From Butyriboletus loyo (lineage: Eukaryota > Basidiomycota > Agaricomycetes > Boletales > Boletaceae), in contig JBBPSI010000039.1 of NCBI GenBank assembly GCA_038093515.1, positions 99,321-163,320 of the forward strand: DNA of 64,000 nucleotides, written 5' to 3'. Each line of letters opens with the position of its first letter. The stretch's first letter is position 1. Shown one piece after another: positions 22,238-34,087 of the stretch. The notes beneath the pieces were generated by a model. The model saw only the letters and a list, made by a program, of their open reading frames with translations, had not been told where the DNA came from and did not search any database. The position numbers and the translations under genes were made by a program.

Positions 22238-24654
22238 TGACGGGAGGCATGGGTGCCAGAGGGTGATTCCTTTCCTTGTATCGCGCGCGCGGTGACCAAT
22301 GGTGCTTTCCCCTGCTTGCGTATACGACTTGCACATACCAGCACGCTAATAGAGTCTTTTACATGACGCATGACATGCATATTCTCCCCACCGAGTTTGC
22401 CTTTTTGCCATTGTAACTTGTTGCTTCTTTGCCTTCTTTTACCTCTTCTTTCAGATTCTAGTTGACGATGGACGTTACGGACACACAACATGCCTACTGA
22501 CCTGTCCTCGGGGAGGAGGATGCATGATGGGGCGTGTAAACAGCCCAACTTGTCTCCTGAAGCGAGAGCGCAGTATACATTCGTTTCTTGATCCACGGGG
22601 CTTGCTTTAGTATTGATACCTCCGCGACACACTTTTTCTTTGGATAAGGCAATAAATACGCGCACGTTGAACCTGAGTATACTTTCTGCACTTTATCTAG
22701 ACTCGAAGGTCGGTTGGGGTGGCTGGCAGTACTCTGACGTAGATGTATGTATAACGTTCGAAGGGATAATTCATCGTACCGCATGGCAGCAGCTTGCTTT
22801 ATGGAAAGTGGTACGTTTTGTGTTTACCCACACTAAAATACCGAGGCGGCGTCTCTCTTGGTAACTTTTAATGTCATCGTATCAACGGGAATTACAGACG
22901 TCAAAGAGACTCATCGTATTCATACATATATGTATGGGACGCCCTTTTAAATAAAGCGCACGAGCTCAAAAAAGAATTTTATTCCAGATAGCCAATCCAA
23001 CGTTGGTCGGGTTCAGGAGGGAGTAACTTTCCCACGTGGCCAACGGACCATAAAAATTGCTTGACGAGCTTGTCGATTAGAATCTAGAGTGTACTTTTTT
23101 TTTTTTGAACAAATGCCGGATCGGATCGAATAAAAAAAAAACAGGGTTGTGTTGTTGTCGAGGAAACCGTGACAGGCCTGATACGTTTTGAGCTCGAGTT
23201 GAACCCAAAGATGCGATGAGCCCAGTTACTCGACTGGTCTTCAGTAGCTGACCTAATACGATACACGACCGTCTATATATATATCTTGTACAATATTCGC
23301 GTCGTTGACGGGACGAGGGGTCACAGGGGTGAGCTTCAAGGATCAAGCGGTGGAGCCGCAATATTGGAAGGTTGATCGATGGTCTCCGACGCCGAGTTTG
23401 GGTGGTCATGTGTACGCGGAAAGTACGAAAGACGGCGTTTCTCGTCTTGATCGCGGCGAAAGGAAGTGTCGATGCCTGAAGCTTGACAGACGGGATCGAA
23501 CATGCGCCAACGGGGGTGGGAAGAAGTCGAATTTGAGGGAGGTCGGATGCGACGATCGGGCCCCGCATCACGACACCGAGATCGCACCCCGTAAGTACCA
23601 ATTTGCGAGACAAATCGGAGCCAAAATGCGCCTATATGGCCGAGTCAAAAGACTAGGACCCTTGATTTCCTTTTTTGCTAGCTGACCTCCTCTCAAATTT
23701 AGTCTGTGGTAGCGTCGTGAAGCGACAAATCGTCTTGCAGATAGCAGTGGTCAGGTGAGAAAGGAGGAGCCCGGTTGTGACTGGTCGACCAAACAAGACT
23801 GGCTAGTAATGCACGTGGGGTGGGACCACGAAAAACCTTGTCTTCATTAGGTTTAGATAACATAAAGTGTAGGATTTATGCGTCATAGGAGGGTGTTGAA
23901 CGTGTGCGGTGCCATTAGATCCGTGCCGGTGTAGGGAACAGGACCTTCTTGAATGATGCACCGTGTTGATCCGTATTTAATAGAGGGATCTGTCGTCGCT
24001 CATCCCAACGTGAAACTTATCAACGTTTCAAGTCGCATCCAGAGGTCAGTTTGGGGGTCCCAAGGTCAATGATCCATCGGTGTCGGTATTACGAAAGTGG
24101 ACTACGTAGCATAGAAGCCGCCGCCGCATCAGATGATCAAATGTCGCTGGTATTCTAGCCGGAAGTGAGGTGAGGCGTTTTGGAGGGCAGAGCGAAAACC
24201 TGATGCTCGTTGTCTTGAGAGGGGGGTTTGAGATTGCGTACACACCGAGTCAGCATCACCCGCGGGTTCCGCGTTACATCCTTGCTTGGCGAGCACGGCC
24301 TCGATGGAAGGCGCAGTTTTTCTGACCGGAGCAGTGAACGCAACGTCGCACGTGCGTTGTTGTCTTCGGCCGCTGTCCGCTGCGGCGAGTGATATTACGC
24401 GAATCTTGTTCTGCTCGCATCATGATGGACAGCATCCATACGGAATCGGGTGTCCGTCCGCGGGATCAAAATGGTATAATATTCTCACGACAAATTGAAT
24501 GACCGTTCCGATTGGCCTCTTCTTCTTTTTGCTCCTTTCCCCGCACGTCTCGCTCTGCCCTTCTTTATCTCATTCTAGCCCCGTCTCATTTGTATCGTTT
24601 CACATCAACTTCGCCTCTTTTTCAGTTCCATTATTTAAAGCCCTTCTTTTGATC
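22238..24654. other. Gene-poor interval
   Basis: About 2.4 kb. It contains a poly-T/A stretch near 23095-23140 and a short TA run near 23271-23282. The frames at 23077-23685 on both strands overlap and show no domain. 24499-24654 is a pyrimidine-rich leader, probably the 5' UTR and promoter of the kinase gene. Confidence 0.55.
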
Positions 24655-26915
24655 ATGAGTGCTCCAATGTTGTTCGCTCCTCACCCATCTGCCGACCCTT
24701 TTTCACTCTCACAGTCCCTCCAACCCTCTTCTCTGATGGAGGTGTTCACAAATCCATCGGTAACATCTTTTAACATGTCTCAGAACTACGACACCCCTGA
24801 GGTTGGCCCTTGGTACCCGGATCTTGATCAACAACGCTCGCAAAAACTTCGTGATGAGTGGGACTCCTCTGATTCCTCGGCTCCCCTATTCCCACAGACA
24901 CAAGAAGTCGACATATCTCCCGCAGCAATGTTTTTGACCGCATTCACCCCGCCCTCACAGCCCACGCGGCAGCCTGATGACGAGTGTGAGACGGTGGCCG
25001 GCTACGTCCTAGGTCCCGTCATCGGACGCGGTGGATTTTCAACCATCAGGCGCGCCTTTTCTCCATCAGGTGGCGTCGTCGCAATCAAGATTGTGAGGCG
25101 ATCAGACATCGCGAGGCAAAGCGATCCATCCTTGACCAGAAAACGTCTCGACCACGAAACCGAGATCTGGTCCTCACTCAGCCATGAACATATCCTCCCT
25201 CTCTTTTCCGTCGAGCATACATCCTATGCTAACTTCTATGTCACACTCTTCTGCCCCGCTGGCTCGCTTTTCGATATCCTTAAGCGGGATGGCACGCCCG
25301 CTTTACCTCTCGATGACGCTGGCATGATGTTTCGCCAAATCGTCAGAGGTGTACGATACTTGCACGAGGTTGCCGGATATGTCCACAGAGACATCAAGCT
25401 TGAAAACATCCTTGTAGACGAAATGGGTGTCTGTCGCATTTGCGATTTTGGTCTCACTCGCAAGATAGGCGAGTCAGACGACGAACGCTTGGACGAGCAC
25501 AACAGCCCTGCCATCCATCGCCACCGCTCCGCCATGCACCACACAGTGCGGCACGCAAAGAACACGTTGCCCTCTCATGCATCCATCTTGCGTCATGGTC
25601 CTCGCCGCCATCGCACCTCCACTCCCGTTGGTGACCACTCCCCCGCTCCTGTCCATCCCGCGCACGCATTTCAACCAGGCTCGTTGCCATATGCTGCCCC
25701 GGAACTCCTGTCCCCGCAAACACCTGGCAAGGATTATGGTGCAAACCCGGCACAAGATATGTGGGCATTAGGGTGTCTGCTCTATGCCCTGCTCACCGGT
25801 CGACTTCCATTTTCCGACCCGTTTGAGCCTAGGTTGACAATGAAAATTTTGCATGGTGAATAAAAACCCGTCCTTGTCTTCCTTTCACTCATGCACTCTT
25901 TCTAGGCGTGTACGATATGCCATGTGATATTGGTCGTGGAGCAGGTCGTGTTTTGAAAGGTTGCCTTGATCGTGACGTGCGGGACCGTTGGACGATCACG
26001 ATGGTGGATGAGCTGGCCTGGGACATTGGTTGGGGACAAGTTGATGAATCATCTTCTGTATCACATGGGGACGAATTTGAGTTCGTTCATTGCCCCAACC
26101 CGGCAACGCGTCGCCATTCGCGATCACGTTCTCGCGACCATGATTCTGCCTTCGATCCCCCCTCTTCTCGTCCGCGCAGGTCCTTCTCTCGTACCTCTAT
26201 CACGACCTCAAGCTCGCTCTCGAGCAGAAGCACGAGCCGGAGTGTATCTAGACCGCCAACGACCACGCGCTTACCGCTTCCGACAGCGTGTGACGATGTC
26301 GCGCACGCTGTATTGAGTGCGCCAACAACTGAGTCTTCCCTCATACGTCTGGATATCGGTGGACCGGCTCTCATGTTACCCACATACCCTGTCGAGCGCG
26401 GTCGGAGCCCGAGGAAGGTAGACCCGCGACTAACCAATCGGTTTGCCCCTTCGATAGGGGCTTCCACGGTACCATCCGATCATGGCCGCGAGCCTAGTCG
26501 TGGACGGGAGATGTATTCCGCAACTGATGTGTTGGATAATACTGCCCGCTGGGCCTCTGCGTTGAGGCTAAGCACTGTCGCAGAGGTCACGACGCATTTG
26601 AACGGCGTGTCGTCGCCTGCGGTGAAGAAGCTGCGTAGGGTACTCAACCAAAGCACACATCGCTCTAACGAATCCAAGCCCCAAGAGGGGAAAAGGGCTG
26701 AGAGTACGCCCCCAGTGTCGTCCACATGGTCCCTCCGCCGATATCGAGGTGTCAAGGAAGATTCGCCGTCCTTGAGAGTGGGAAGATCTCTTGGTATCGG
26801 GGGTGCGTTCCTCCGCGAGCCTAGCGCCGCACCAATCCCGATCGTCCGCAAGAACGGGACACGGAGTCGCAGCGTGGGCCACGAACTGGACAGTACTGCA
26901 CGTCGGCTTTTCTAA
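24655..26915 (+). CDS. Serine/threonine protein kinase with long activation-loop insert
   Basis: Two exons (24655-25855 and 25906-26915) close to 736 residues. Start ATG 24655 (MSAPMLFAPHPSADPFSL) was chosen because the open frame upstream is pyrimidine-rich leader. The kinase domain covers about residues 115-430: glycine loop IGRGGFSTIRRAF, ATP lysine in VAIKIVRR (145), catalytic loop HRDIKLEN (244-251), DFG at 264-266 and APE at 348-350, then DMWALGCLLYALLTGRLPF. DFG and APE are about 82 residues apart instead of some 25-35; the insert is rich in His, Ser, Pro and Arg. The C-terminal 300 residues are Ser/Arg-rich and disordered-looking. CAMK/fungal Nim1-like grouping is a guess; the substrate is unknown. 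Confidence 0.9.
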
Positions 26916-29118
26916 ACCATGTCTTGCCTGTCCATGTTTGTTCTCTTCCCCATCGGCTTCGTGGTACCTCCCTCAATCCCCAACAAAAAGCATTTGTGAG
27001 TCTCTTAACGCGCCTGATGCGTATGTCTCGTCTTGTCACCAATTGCGTGAGCTTATGAATGTATTTCCCCCCTTGTATCTCTAGTCTCTATGTATATGCA
27101 TACGACATTGTGATATCGTGGCTCTTGCTCACAATCTCTTGCTCTTTTTTTCGCTGCTCTCACACTCACTCACACGCTTATATTTTGATTATTTGTGGCC
27201 CCCACCTCGCAATGTGTTTTTTGCTAGTTTGGCATGCATGGATACCCTCGTTTTTTGGACTTTTTGTTTCACTGGACAAAAAGTTATCTATTTAACTGAC
27301 GTCTCTCCCATCTCACTTTTTTTTATATTCTACTCGCGATACGTTGTACTAGTCCGATTTGCGTATAGGCGTGGAATGGAAATTTCTCTCATTCGAGTCA
27401 CGGTCCGAGTCTCAAGTCATTTTGTGCTTAGCTTATCACACGTCGTCTCTCTGTTCTCTGTCGCTTGTGAGAAGATCCTACCCGACGATACAGTATGTGC
27501 CGGCACGGTACAACGCTCGAGTCTCGTACTGGAGGCACACTACAACAAATCAGAAAATGATATTAGATATCTTCGTATGTACTTGTAGATATTTTACCCA
27601 ACCTCGTGTGTCAGATCATAAGTAATGAGGAAGAAGTTCCCATCGCAGCGACCTGGTTGGAGCCAGCCCAAGCTGGAGAAACTCGAGCCGTGGTTTCCTA
27701 AGCCTATATTTGAAGCAGCTGGGCCAGAGGCAACGAGGAGGAAGCAGCCGACGGGAACGACGATGATTCTGACGGTGGGAGCGTAGATGTGATGTGATGT
27801 GATTGCTGAGATAAAAAAAAATCTCATGATGTGACGGAATGAATGATAACAGTTATCTTACTAATTTACTCTTTTTTTGCTGCTGGCACAAGTGATGGGG
27901 TATGCACGATAAAGCACCAGATTTGATGTTGTTTCCATTTCTACGATAGGAAAACACTTCAGATGTACGCTATATTTTTTATGGTAGATTTTTAAATACG
28001 TATCAACCCATCCTTAGTGTCTGATGCATAAAATTTTTGTTGTGTTGTAGAATACGAGCCACCTACTTTTTGTTGGCACAAGTGCCGATCCATTACAGTA
28101 CTGGTTTTGGTTTTCCCTACGGGCGCAGGTTCGCGTGTCATCGTCAGGGAGTTTCGGTCACTGCGCATGCATTAATGATACGCTACTCTGTCGCAGCACG
28201 AACGGACACCTCACGATACCGTTCGGGTTTCACAAGACCGGAATCCAAAAGAATCGGATCAGTGGTCGTTGATACGAATCTATTTCAATTTAATTTCGAT
28301 TTTTGCTTTGTTGATGGGCTGCTGGGCTGTCGAACTCTGGAGTCGGTCTAGCCTGGACCTGCCACAGTCTGCCACCTGCCACCTGCTGCCCAGACCTGCC
28401 GCTTGCCACCTAGAGGTTTGAATTTGGTATCGTCGTGAACGAGCGATAGGGATCTGGGTTTTTTTTTTTTTTTGATGGAATGAATTTGTAGGTCGACTGT
28501 TCAACGTTTTATCATGGATATGGGGCAGGGCAGGGCAGGGCAGGGCAGGGCAGGGCAGGGTATGGGGTATGGAGTTGGGAACGGGGTCGGGTACTGTCCC
28601 TGTTGTGAGATGAATACGATCGTTAGTTAACGTACTCACGGCAAGTTTCAAAGAGGAGCCCCGCCCCGGCGCAGGTAGTTCGACGAATCGATGATAACGA
28701 TGTATGAAATTAAAGCTTGAAGCTTGACGGTGCGCAGCGCGCAGAAGGCACAAAGGCCTCGGCCCTCACACCTATTTGATTATTTGATTCGTGTATCACA
28801 CCAAACCAAATTTGAATCCGAGCATCTGGGGAAAAAAAGCCTTATGGATTGCGATAGAGATACAGATCTCGCGACGAAAACCGGATGTCAATCACGTTTT
28901 GGTACGTGACTTGAACGGGGTCAATGGCAGATACTTGCATATAGCTACCTCGAAAAAGACCCGATAACATATACACAGACACACAAAGAAAAAAAAAGGG
29001 GGGGACACTCCATCATGATCTGATCGTTCTCAATAGTCTACACATCAAAGGTGTGGACCACTCACCGACTTCGTTCACGCATTCGTCTCCTCTGTGCATC
29101 CCGCACGCGTTCTAGACC
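26916..29118. other. Gene-poor interval
   Basis: About 2.2 kb. 26916-27600 is T/C-rich and probably the kinase 3' UTR; the 156-codon frame there is compositional. 27800-28500 has a GTGATG run, homopolymer T (28458-28473) and degenerate CTGCCACC copies near 28365-28410. The pentanucleotide repeat is listed separately. No gene seen. Confidence 0.55.
28523..28560. repeat. GGGCA pentanucleotide microsatellite
   Basis: GGGCA repeated about seven times without interruption. Runs of three Gs separated by two bases fit an intramolecular G-quadruplex on the plus strand. Confidence 0.95.
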
Positions 29119-32100
29119 TTAGGCTCGTTCCATCTTACTGTCCTCATCTCCCGACTTGATCGGCGCCAATGTGTCTCCCATCAGATACACCCCTCTAGCA
29201 CGGGCTCCCGTCGACCACACCGACAACAGGGATACCGCACAGAACGCGTTGATCGATCGCCCAATCTCGAACCAGGACTCTGTCAACACGCAGCTTGTAA
29301 GTCCGAGTCGACGCACGAGAACATCTAGCACGTGTGGTTTCCTTACCGGTATCAGTCACGTTTAAAAACACTCTGACAAGGGTGACATGATGTATGCGTA
29401 CCGTTAACGCCACGATAAGCAGGGAAAAGGGAGGTAAGCTTAGACGGGTGTTCAGCGTCGCCAACACGAGCGACAGGGTCATGTATGGTATGAGGAGCTT
29501 GAAGAGCTGTTGGGGACGCGTGAGCGGGATATAGGATCAAACCGGAACACGTACCACCAAAACCATCACTAGGAAGGGGTCGTAGATCGTCACGAGACGA
29601 AACGCTGGCTCTAGGTAGAAGGAACTTGGTGGGGATGTAAGATCGCACATCACGACGACAACACGAAATTCAGGAGAACACACTTTATGGATGGAACGCC
29701 GATGATGGTTCGAGTCAACATGCATCGCGGGACACATGAGAACAGACGCAACCTACTTGCCAGCCCCAAAGAACGCGATCTGCGCAAAGAACAAGAATAA
29801 CAAGGCTATCCGCACATCGTCTGTGTAGAAGCGAAAACCATTTTTCAGTAGATCCGTTGAGATTCAAGGGTTGTCGAATGGCTGTTTCCACGTCTATCCA
29901 CAAAAGTAAGTTGCATGTGAAAGCCGAGAGAAAAAGTCCATCGACATTATCACGAAACAGACGGAAAATGCGAGGAAGGACGGGATCTTGGGTTTTTGGG
30001 AGATGTATCGGAATATGAATAGGTATGCCGAGGATATCGTTGGTCGAAGCCAAGGTGAGATTACGGAACATCGTAGGGGAATTGGTGAAGGTACCAAGTA
30101 CTGTCCATGCAGCGAGATTATTAAGAGATGGGAGGCTGTTTTTGGCTTCCAAACTGAGTACAGAGCCTACAGCGAATACCACTACGGCGGCGAGGATGCT
30201 CATCTTCCGAGATATGAGAAGTACAAGTACGGAGGCCTCCACTTGTTTGCAATAACGCAGAGACCCTCCTGCTGTTGAATCCCGAACCAAGTTTGGACCG
30301 CCAAGTGTACGTGACACTGACAAGGAGCATCAGTCAGCAACACCCACGGATCGAATTACGTCTCGGAACATACATGGTTGGAAAAGTCTCCATTTTGTGG
30401 ACGAGGAGTGGAAAGATACCAGTGACTAAACAGTTGAGACTTCACTGTAGGGCAAGATTCCAATTCCAGGATAGCGTTGACGATGGCCAAGTGCAGTGCA
30501 GCCATAGAACGCCAAAGATAAATAACCCAGCGCTCCATATCCAGCGATAGGTGTATGCAGCCTGAAGGAAAATCTTGAGACCATGCGCTTCAGGATGAAG
30601 AGATGCACGTACCACCATGCCCTGAAGTGAGGCAACAACAAGCAATGCATATATACAGAACTGGCGGGGTGAAAAAGATAGTTGAGATATGACTTTGACG
30701 ATAGCGGGAGCCCCTCGCAGGAAGAACTCGCTCCAGAAATGGCACGGGAATGCAACATAAAGGTAGAACGCCCTTGGAGAACCCTGTACCCAAAAAGCCA
30801 TTGCAGAACCCAAGGACGTCAACGGAGCGAATGCATAAACAAGCCAGGTCCAGGCAGTCGACGCTGGAGGGATCTCGAGCAGGGAGACGGAAGTATACGC
30901 AGTCCATCCAACATACACTAGGACGACATAGAGCGAATCAAAAGGGAATCGTAGCTAAAGGTCTTTCCAGGTTAGGACGCGAAGGAACACAACATAGGCC
31001 GACGTGCCCAGGTAGTGCAAGCCCTCCAAGCAAGAGTCAATCAGCTGCACTCATTTGAGACGCACTTCGTTCCATTGTCCTTCTCTGAGTGATTGTTCGA
31101 TGGACACAAGTTTCTGGATGCGGGGTGGCGTTCCTGAATCTCCCATACCTTCTAAAGGACCATGTGGTTCGTAGAACAATGCATATCCTTGCTTGAACTC
31201 TTGGAAAGATGAGCAAACTTCATTCGGGATCGGAGCTCCACTTGCGTGTTTTATGCGGTAGTGGCCCAGTAGAACTTGTGTATTGGCAAAGGCAACGTGA
31301 GCAAGGGCTTCCTCTCCTCCACGAGGTTTCAGGAAACTAGGCCGTGTAGGGTCCACATTAGGCAGCATACAAATTGAGTTTACCGGCCAATTGAGACCAA
31401 TGAGTAAGGCCATGAAAGGAGCTATGTCCGCTTGAGAGACATCGCGGCGGAATAGATCAACTCCCATGGTCGCGAGTATTCATCGCGTGAAGGGGGTACG
31501 GAATCGGGTACAGGGTCCCGAACGCCTTTTCCCCACACAATCAATGGAGTTCGAGTGCTATCCGGTTCTGCGGAAGATGATAGAAGGTCAAGTTCGCGAG
31601 TGTGGGGTAGAGACTTACTATCATCTCCAAGATTGCCTATGTTGATCATCCCATGATCAGCGGTAAATATGAAATTTGTTTCCTCATCCCTCATAGAAAT
31701 CCGAGATGAGCTTCTCAGGCTCGCGGACAATGGTGTCTACTACTCGAATGTTCTTCATATACTCCTGTTGGTTGACTTGAACATGCTAAGCCATTGTTGA
31801 GTCACCAAATTCACCTTGGAATGAGGTCGGTACGAATGACGAGTGGTGTCTACTCCGGAGAGATGCAAAGAAATTCCTACTTTGTTTTCGCGAAGGTCCG
31901 AATTTAGCACAGCGTCTTCTAATGCGTTTCGCCACGATGCGCGGAACCGATCTAGCACCCAAAAATCGAGAACAGATGCCAATCTGCACTTCTCCTCAAC
32001 ATGTGAACAAAAAAAGAGACTTGTGATTGATCAACCAACCTTTTGTAAAGTCTTCTGCTTGTATGTCGTAGGACCAGCTACAGATGTTGCCATGGGTTGA

Positions 32101-32310
32101 AGGGTCGGCCGGGAGCGGCCGCCTCCTGAGCGGAATGGTTTGACGGAAATCCATTTGGGGTGAACAAAAGGTCGACTCGAAGGCCTTCACCTTTTCAAAG
32201 CGAGTTAGGGCTGCATAGGATAGAGCACACTGTATGATCCAACATACCAACGATGAGAAGAAGGCGCAGTAGGGGCACAGCTGGGGCCCCTTAGTAGACT
32301 TGCCTGTATG
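29119..32310 (-). pseudogene. MCD4: Broken GPI ethanolamine phosphate transferase 1 (MCD4/PIG-N)
   Basis: Mcd4 adds ethanolamine phosphate to the first mannose of GPI anchors in the ER. The relic keeps the order of the family: RLLLIVG near 32240, WSYDIQAEDFTK near 32050, [89 protein letters not shown] and LIDSCLEGLHYLGT. The multi-helix C-terminal half follows, down to VFLNVTDTG and SWFEIGRSINAFCAVSLL, ending at 29119. Lesions: about 90 residues of the N-terminal phosphodiesterase domain are missing; frames change near 32000 (before DFWVLD), near 31700 (before DEETNF) and near 31450 (before LFRRDV); an in-frame TGA stands at 31051-31053. Many introns are still recognisable. A working copy must lie elsewhere if the gene is essential here as in yeast. 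Confidence 0.88.
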
Positions 32311-32700
32311 GAAAGCCGGACAACCAGTCTGTGCTTCGAATTTCTCCGACTCCATACCCCATTTGTCGATTTGCAAAGTAAGGACTCCGGTCACCATGTT
32401 TAAATTTTACAATTTAAATTTTGCGAAACTCAAACAGTCAGTTGAGGTACATGGAATGAAAGCACGAAGTAGGATTTAAATATTGTTATTAACCTCATCT
32501 TTCTCATCAGAAGAAAAGGTGTTTTTTTAGTGGTCATAGACACCTTTTGATCCCCGTAGTCTTGGGATCCTCGAGCAAGCCTCGAGTGGATTGCTCGCCG
32601 GGCAATGTGATCCTGGATGGAGTTATATAAATTGAACGTCCATGGTGAGTGTTTTTCTAGTCTGCAGGTGTTAGCATATGGCACAGTTTCTTACATGGCG
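32311..32700. other. Short gap
   Basis: Contains AT-rich imperfect repeats near 32398-32425 at the 5' edge of the MCD4 relic. A fragment near 32665-32690 reading LAYGT may be the lost upstream exon of the oxygenase gene. Nothing else seen. Confidence 0.45.
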
Positions 32701-32747
32701 CGTCAGATTTCTTTAAATCCCACCGAGATACGCCACGAAGCGGGAGC

Positions 32748-33611
32748 ATGGTAGGCTCGTTGGTCGTCGTCTTGCCCACTCAACACGAAGGTGGACAACT
32801 CGTGCTTCGTCAGGGTACTCAAGAGTGGACCCTTGACTTTGCGAACATGCTCACTGCAGCAACTGATCCGTTGGTGTTCTACGTCGCTGATGTCGAGCAC
32901 GAAGTCTTGCCCGTCACTTCGGGCTATCGCGTGACGCTCACCTACAACCTCGACTGCAAACCTTCCCACCCGAGCACAATCTACATCTCCACGCCTTTTC
33001 ACCAGCGACTCAAGAAAGCGCTCGTCGAATTCATCAACAAGAAATCCACCTTGCCGGAAGGTGGCTATCTAGGCTGCGGCCTCGTGCACGAGTATGTTTA
33101 CAATGACGACCGGCCGATCAATGTGTTACTGCTCCATCTGAAGGGCGCCGACGAGGTTCTCGCGACGATCTGCGAAGAGCTCGGTCCCCAGTATTCGCTG
33201 ACGCTGCTCTAACGCGAACTGTGTGGAGTACCCTTGACCAATTTAATTACCGACAGAAAGCTCAGGGTTGGGGGTGACGGCAAGGAGAGTTTCGCCGAAT
33301 TCTTGGAAAACACCCTCTCTAGGAAGTCTGCCGAGGTCGAGGGCGTCGAGATCATCGGCCGTCCGTTTGACCGCGGTGTGACCGAAAAGGAATATTACTG
33401 GCAGTTCACGGAGCATTTGTATAGAGACCCGGTCACGAAGGTCTTGGAAATCCGGCCCATGTCGTCCGTGGAGACGAAGTCGCCGTACGTATCATATGGG
33501 AACGAACCCTGCTTGAAGTACGTTTATGCGCAAGCATCCATGCTGATCGCCCTTGACCCGGCGGCATCCCGTGAGGAACTTGAGGCTGGAAGAGGCGCGG
33601 GAGGAGTATGA
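32748..33611 (+). CDS. 2OG-Fe(II) oxygenase-like protein, 5' end missing
   Basis: Fungal prolyl-4-hydroxylase-type double-stranded beta-helix protein. Just upstream of the first ATG (32748) the frame reads FFKSHRDTPRSGS, the iron-binding HxD; then MVGSLVVVLPTQHEGGQLV, VADVEHEVLPVTSGYRVTLT with the distal His and the 2OG-binding Arg, and a C-terminal region. An apparent stop at 33210 is removed by a clean intron at 33191-33256 (GTATTC...CGACAG) that keeps frame: ICEELGPQ joins KLRVGGDG. Because the HxD lies upstream of the only ATG, the N-terminal exon is absent or unresolved; the copy may be a truncated gene. The end at 33611 may also be altered, since similar coding sequence (EYEFQTLPPGTVPFKKLRF) continues in another frame. 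Confidence 0.7.
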
Positions 33612-34087
33612 GTTTCAGACGCTACCACCCGGGACCGTGCCATTCAAAAAGCTGCGTTTCATCGCTTGGAGGCGATCGTTTTCAAACCAGCCTTCTCTCG
33701 TCGACGGAGCAAAAAGTCGAAAAAAACGATACTAGTTCCTTTATCCACTATGTGCGCCGATCGGTTAGTGCGTTGTAAAGATCATATTTTACTTCCGCAG
33801 CGAATGAAAGCAAAAAATTCAAGCTTGCAAGTTCAAGTCATGAATAAGATGAAACGGTTCGATTGATCACAACAACGACCTGCAAGTGGATGATGGCAGT
33901 TGAGACGAGGTTCAAAGCCGGTGCGCTCCAACTCAAATATCCTCTTGCTTAGATTTCTGTATCCAGGAAAGTGATCTATGGATAGAAATGTGTTCGTCGA
34001 CGAAGACTCTGAGACCTAAAGAATAGAGCGCAAACATCGTACATCATATTTTAATGCTGTCTCGACCAACCCTTGCACATATAGCAA
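33612..34087. other. Short gap, convergent
   Basis: The first 100 bases keep coding-like sequence in a shifted frame after the oxygenase stop. The remainder shows nothing. Confidence 0.5.

Noticed and set aside
23305..23685. Basic/Cys-containing plus-strand frame resembling a Zn2Cys6 domain
   Set aside because: The cysteine spacing does not fit the Zn2Cys6 pattern and the frame overlaps an equally long minus-strand frame.
24499..24654. Upstream extension of the kinase frame that looks like a signal peptide
   Set aside because: Pyrimidine-rich leader just before a better ATG; a secreted cytosolic-type kinase is implausible.
27118..27625. Hydrophobic frames of 88-156 codons downstream of the kinase
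   Set aside because: Composition is T-rich UTR-like, starts and ends are arbitrary, and no domain is seen.
28280..28753. 157-codon minus-strand frame
   Set aside because: Spans the GGGCA microsatellite and a poly-T tract; compositional.
33210..33212. Stop codon in the oxygenase gene
   Set aside because: Lies inside a clean 66-base GT-AG intron (33191-33256) that restores the frame.
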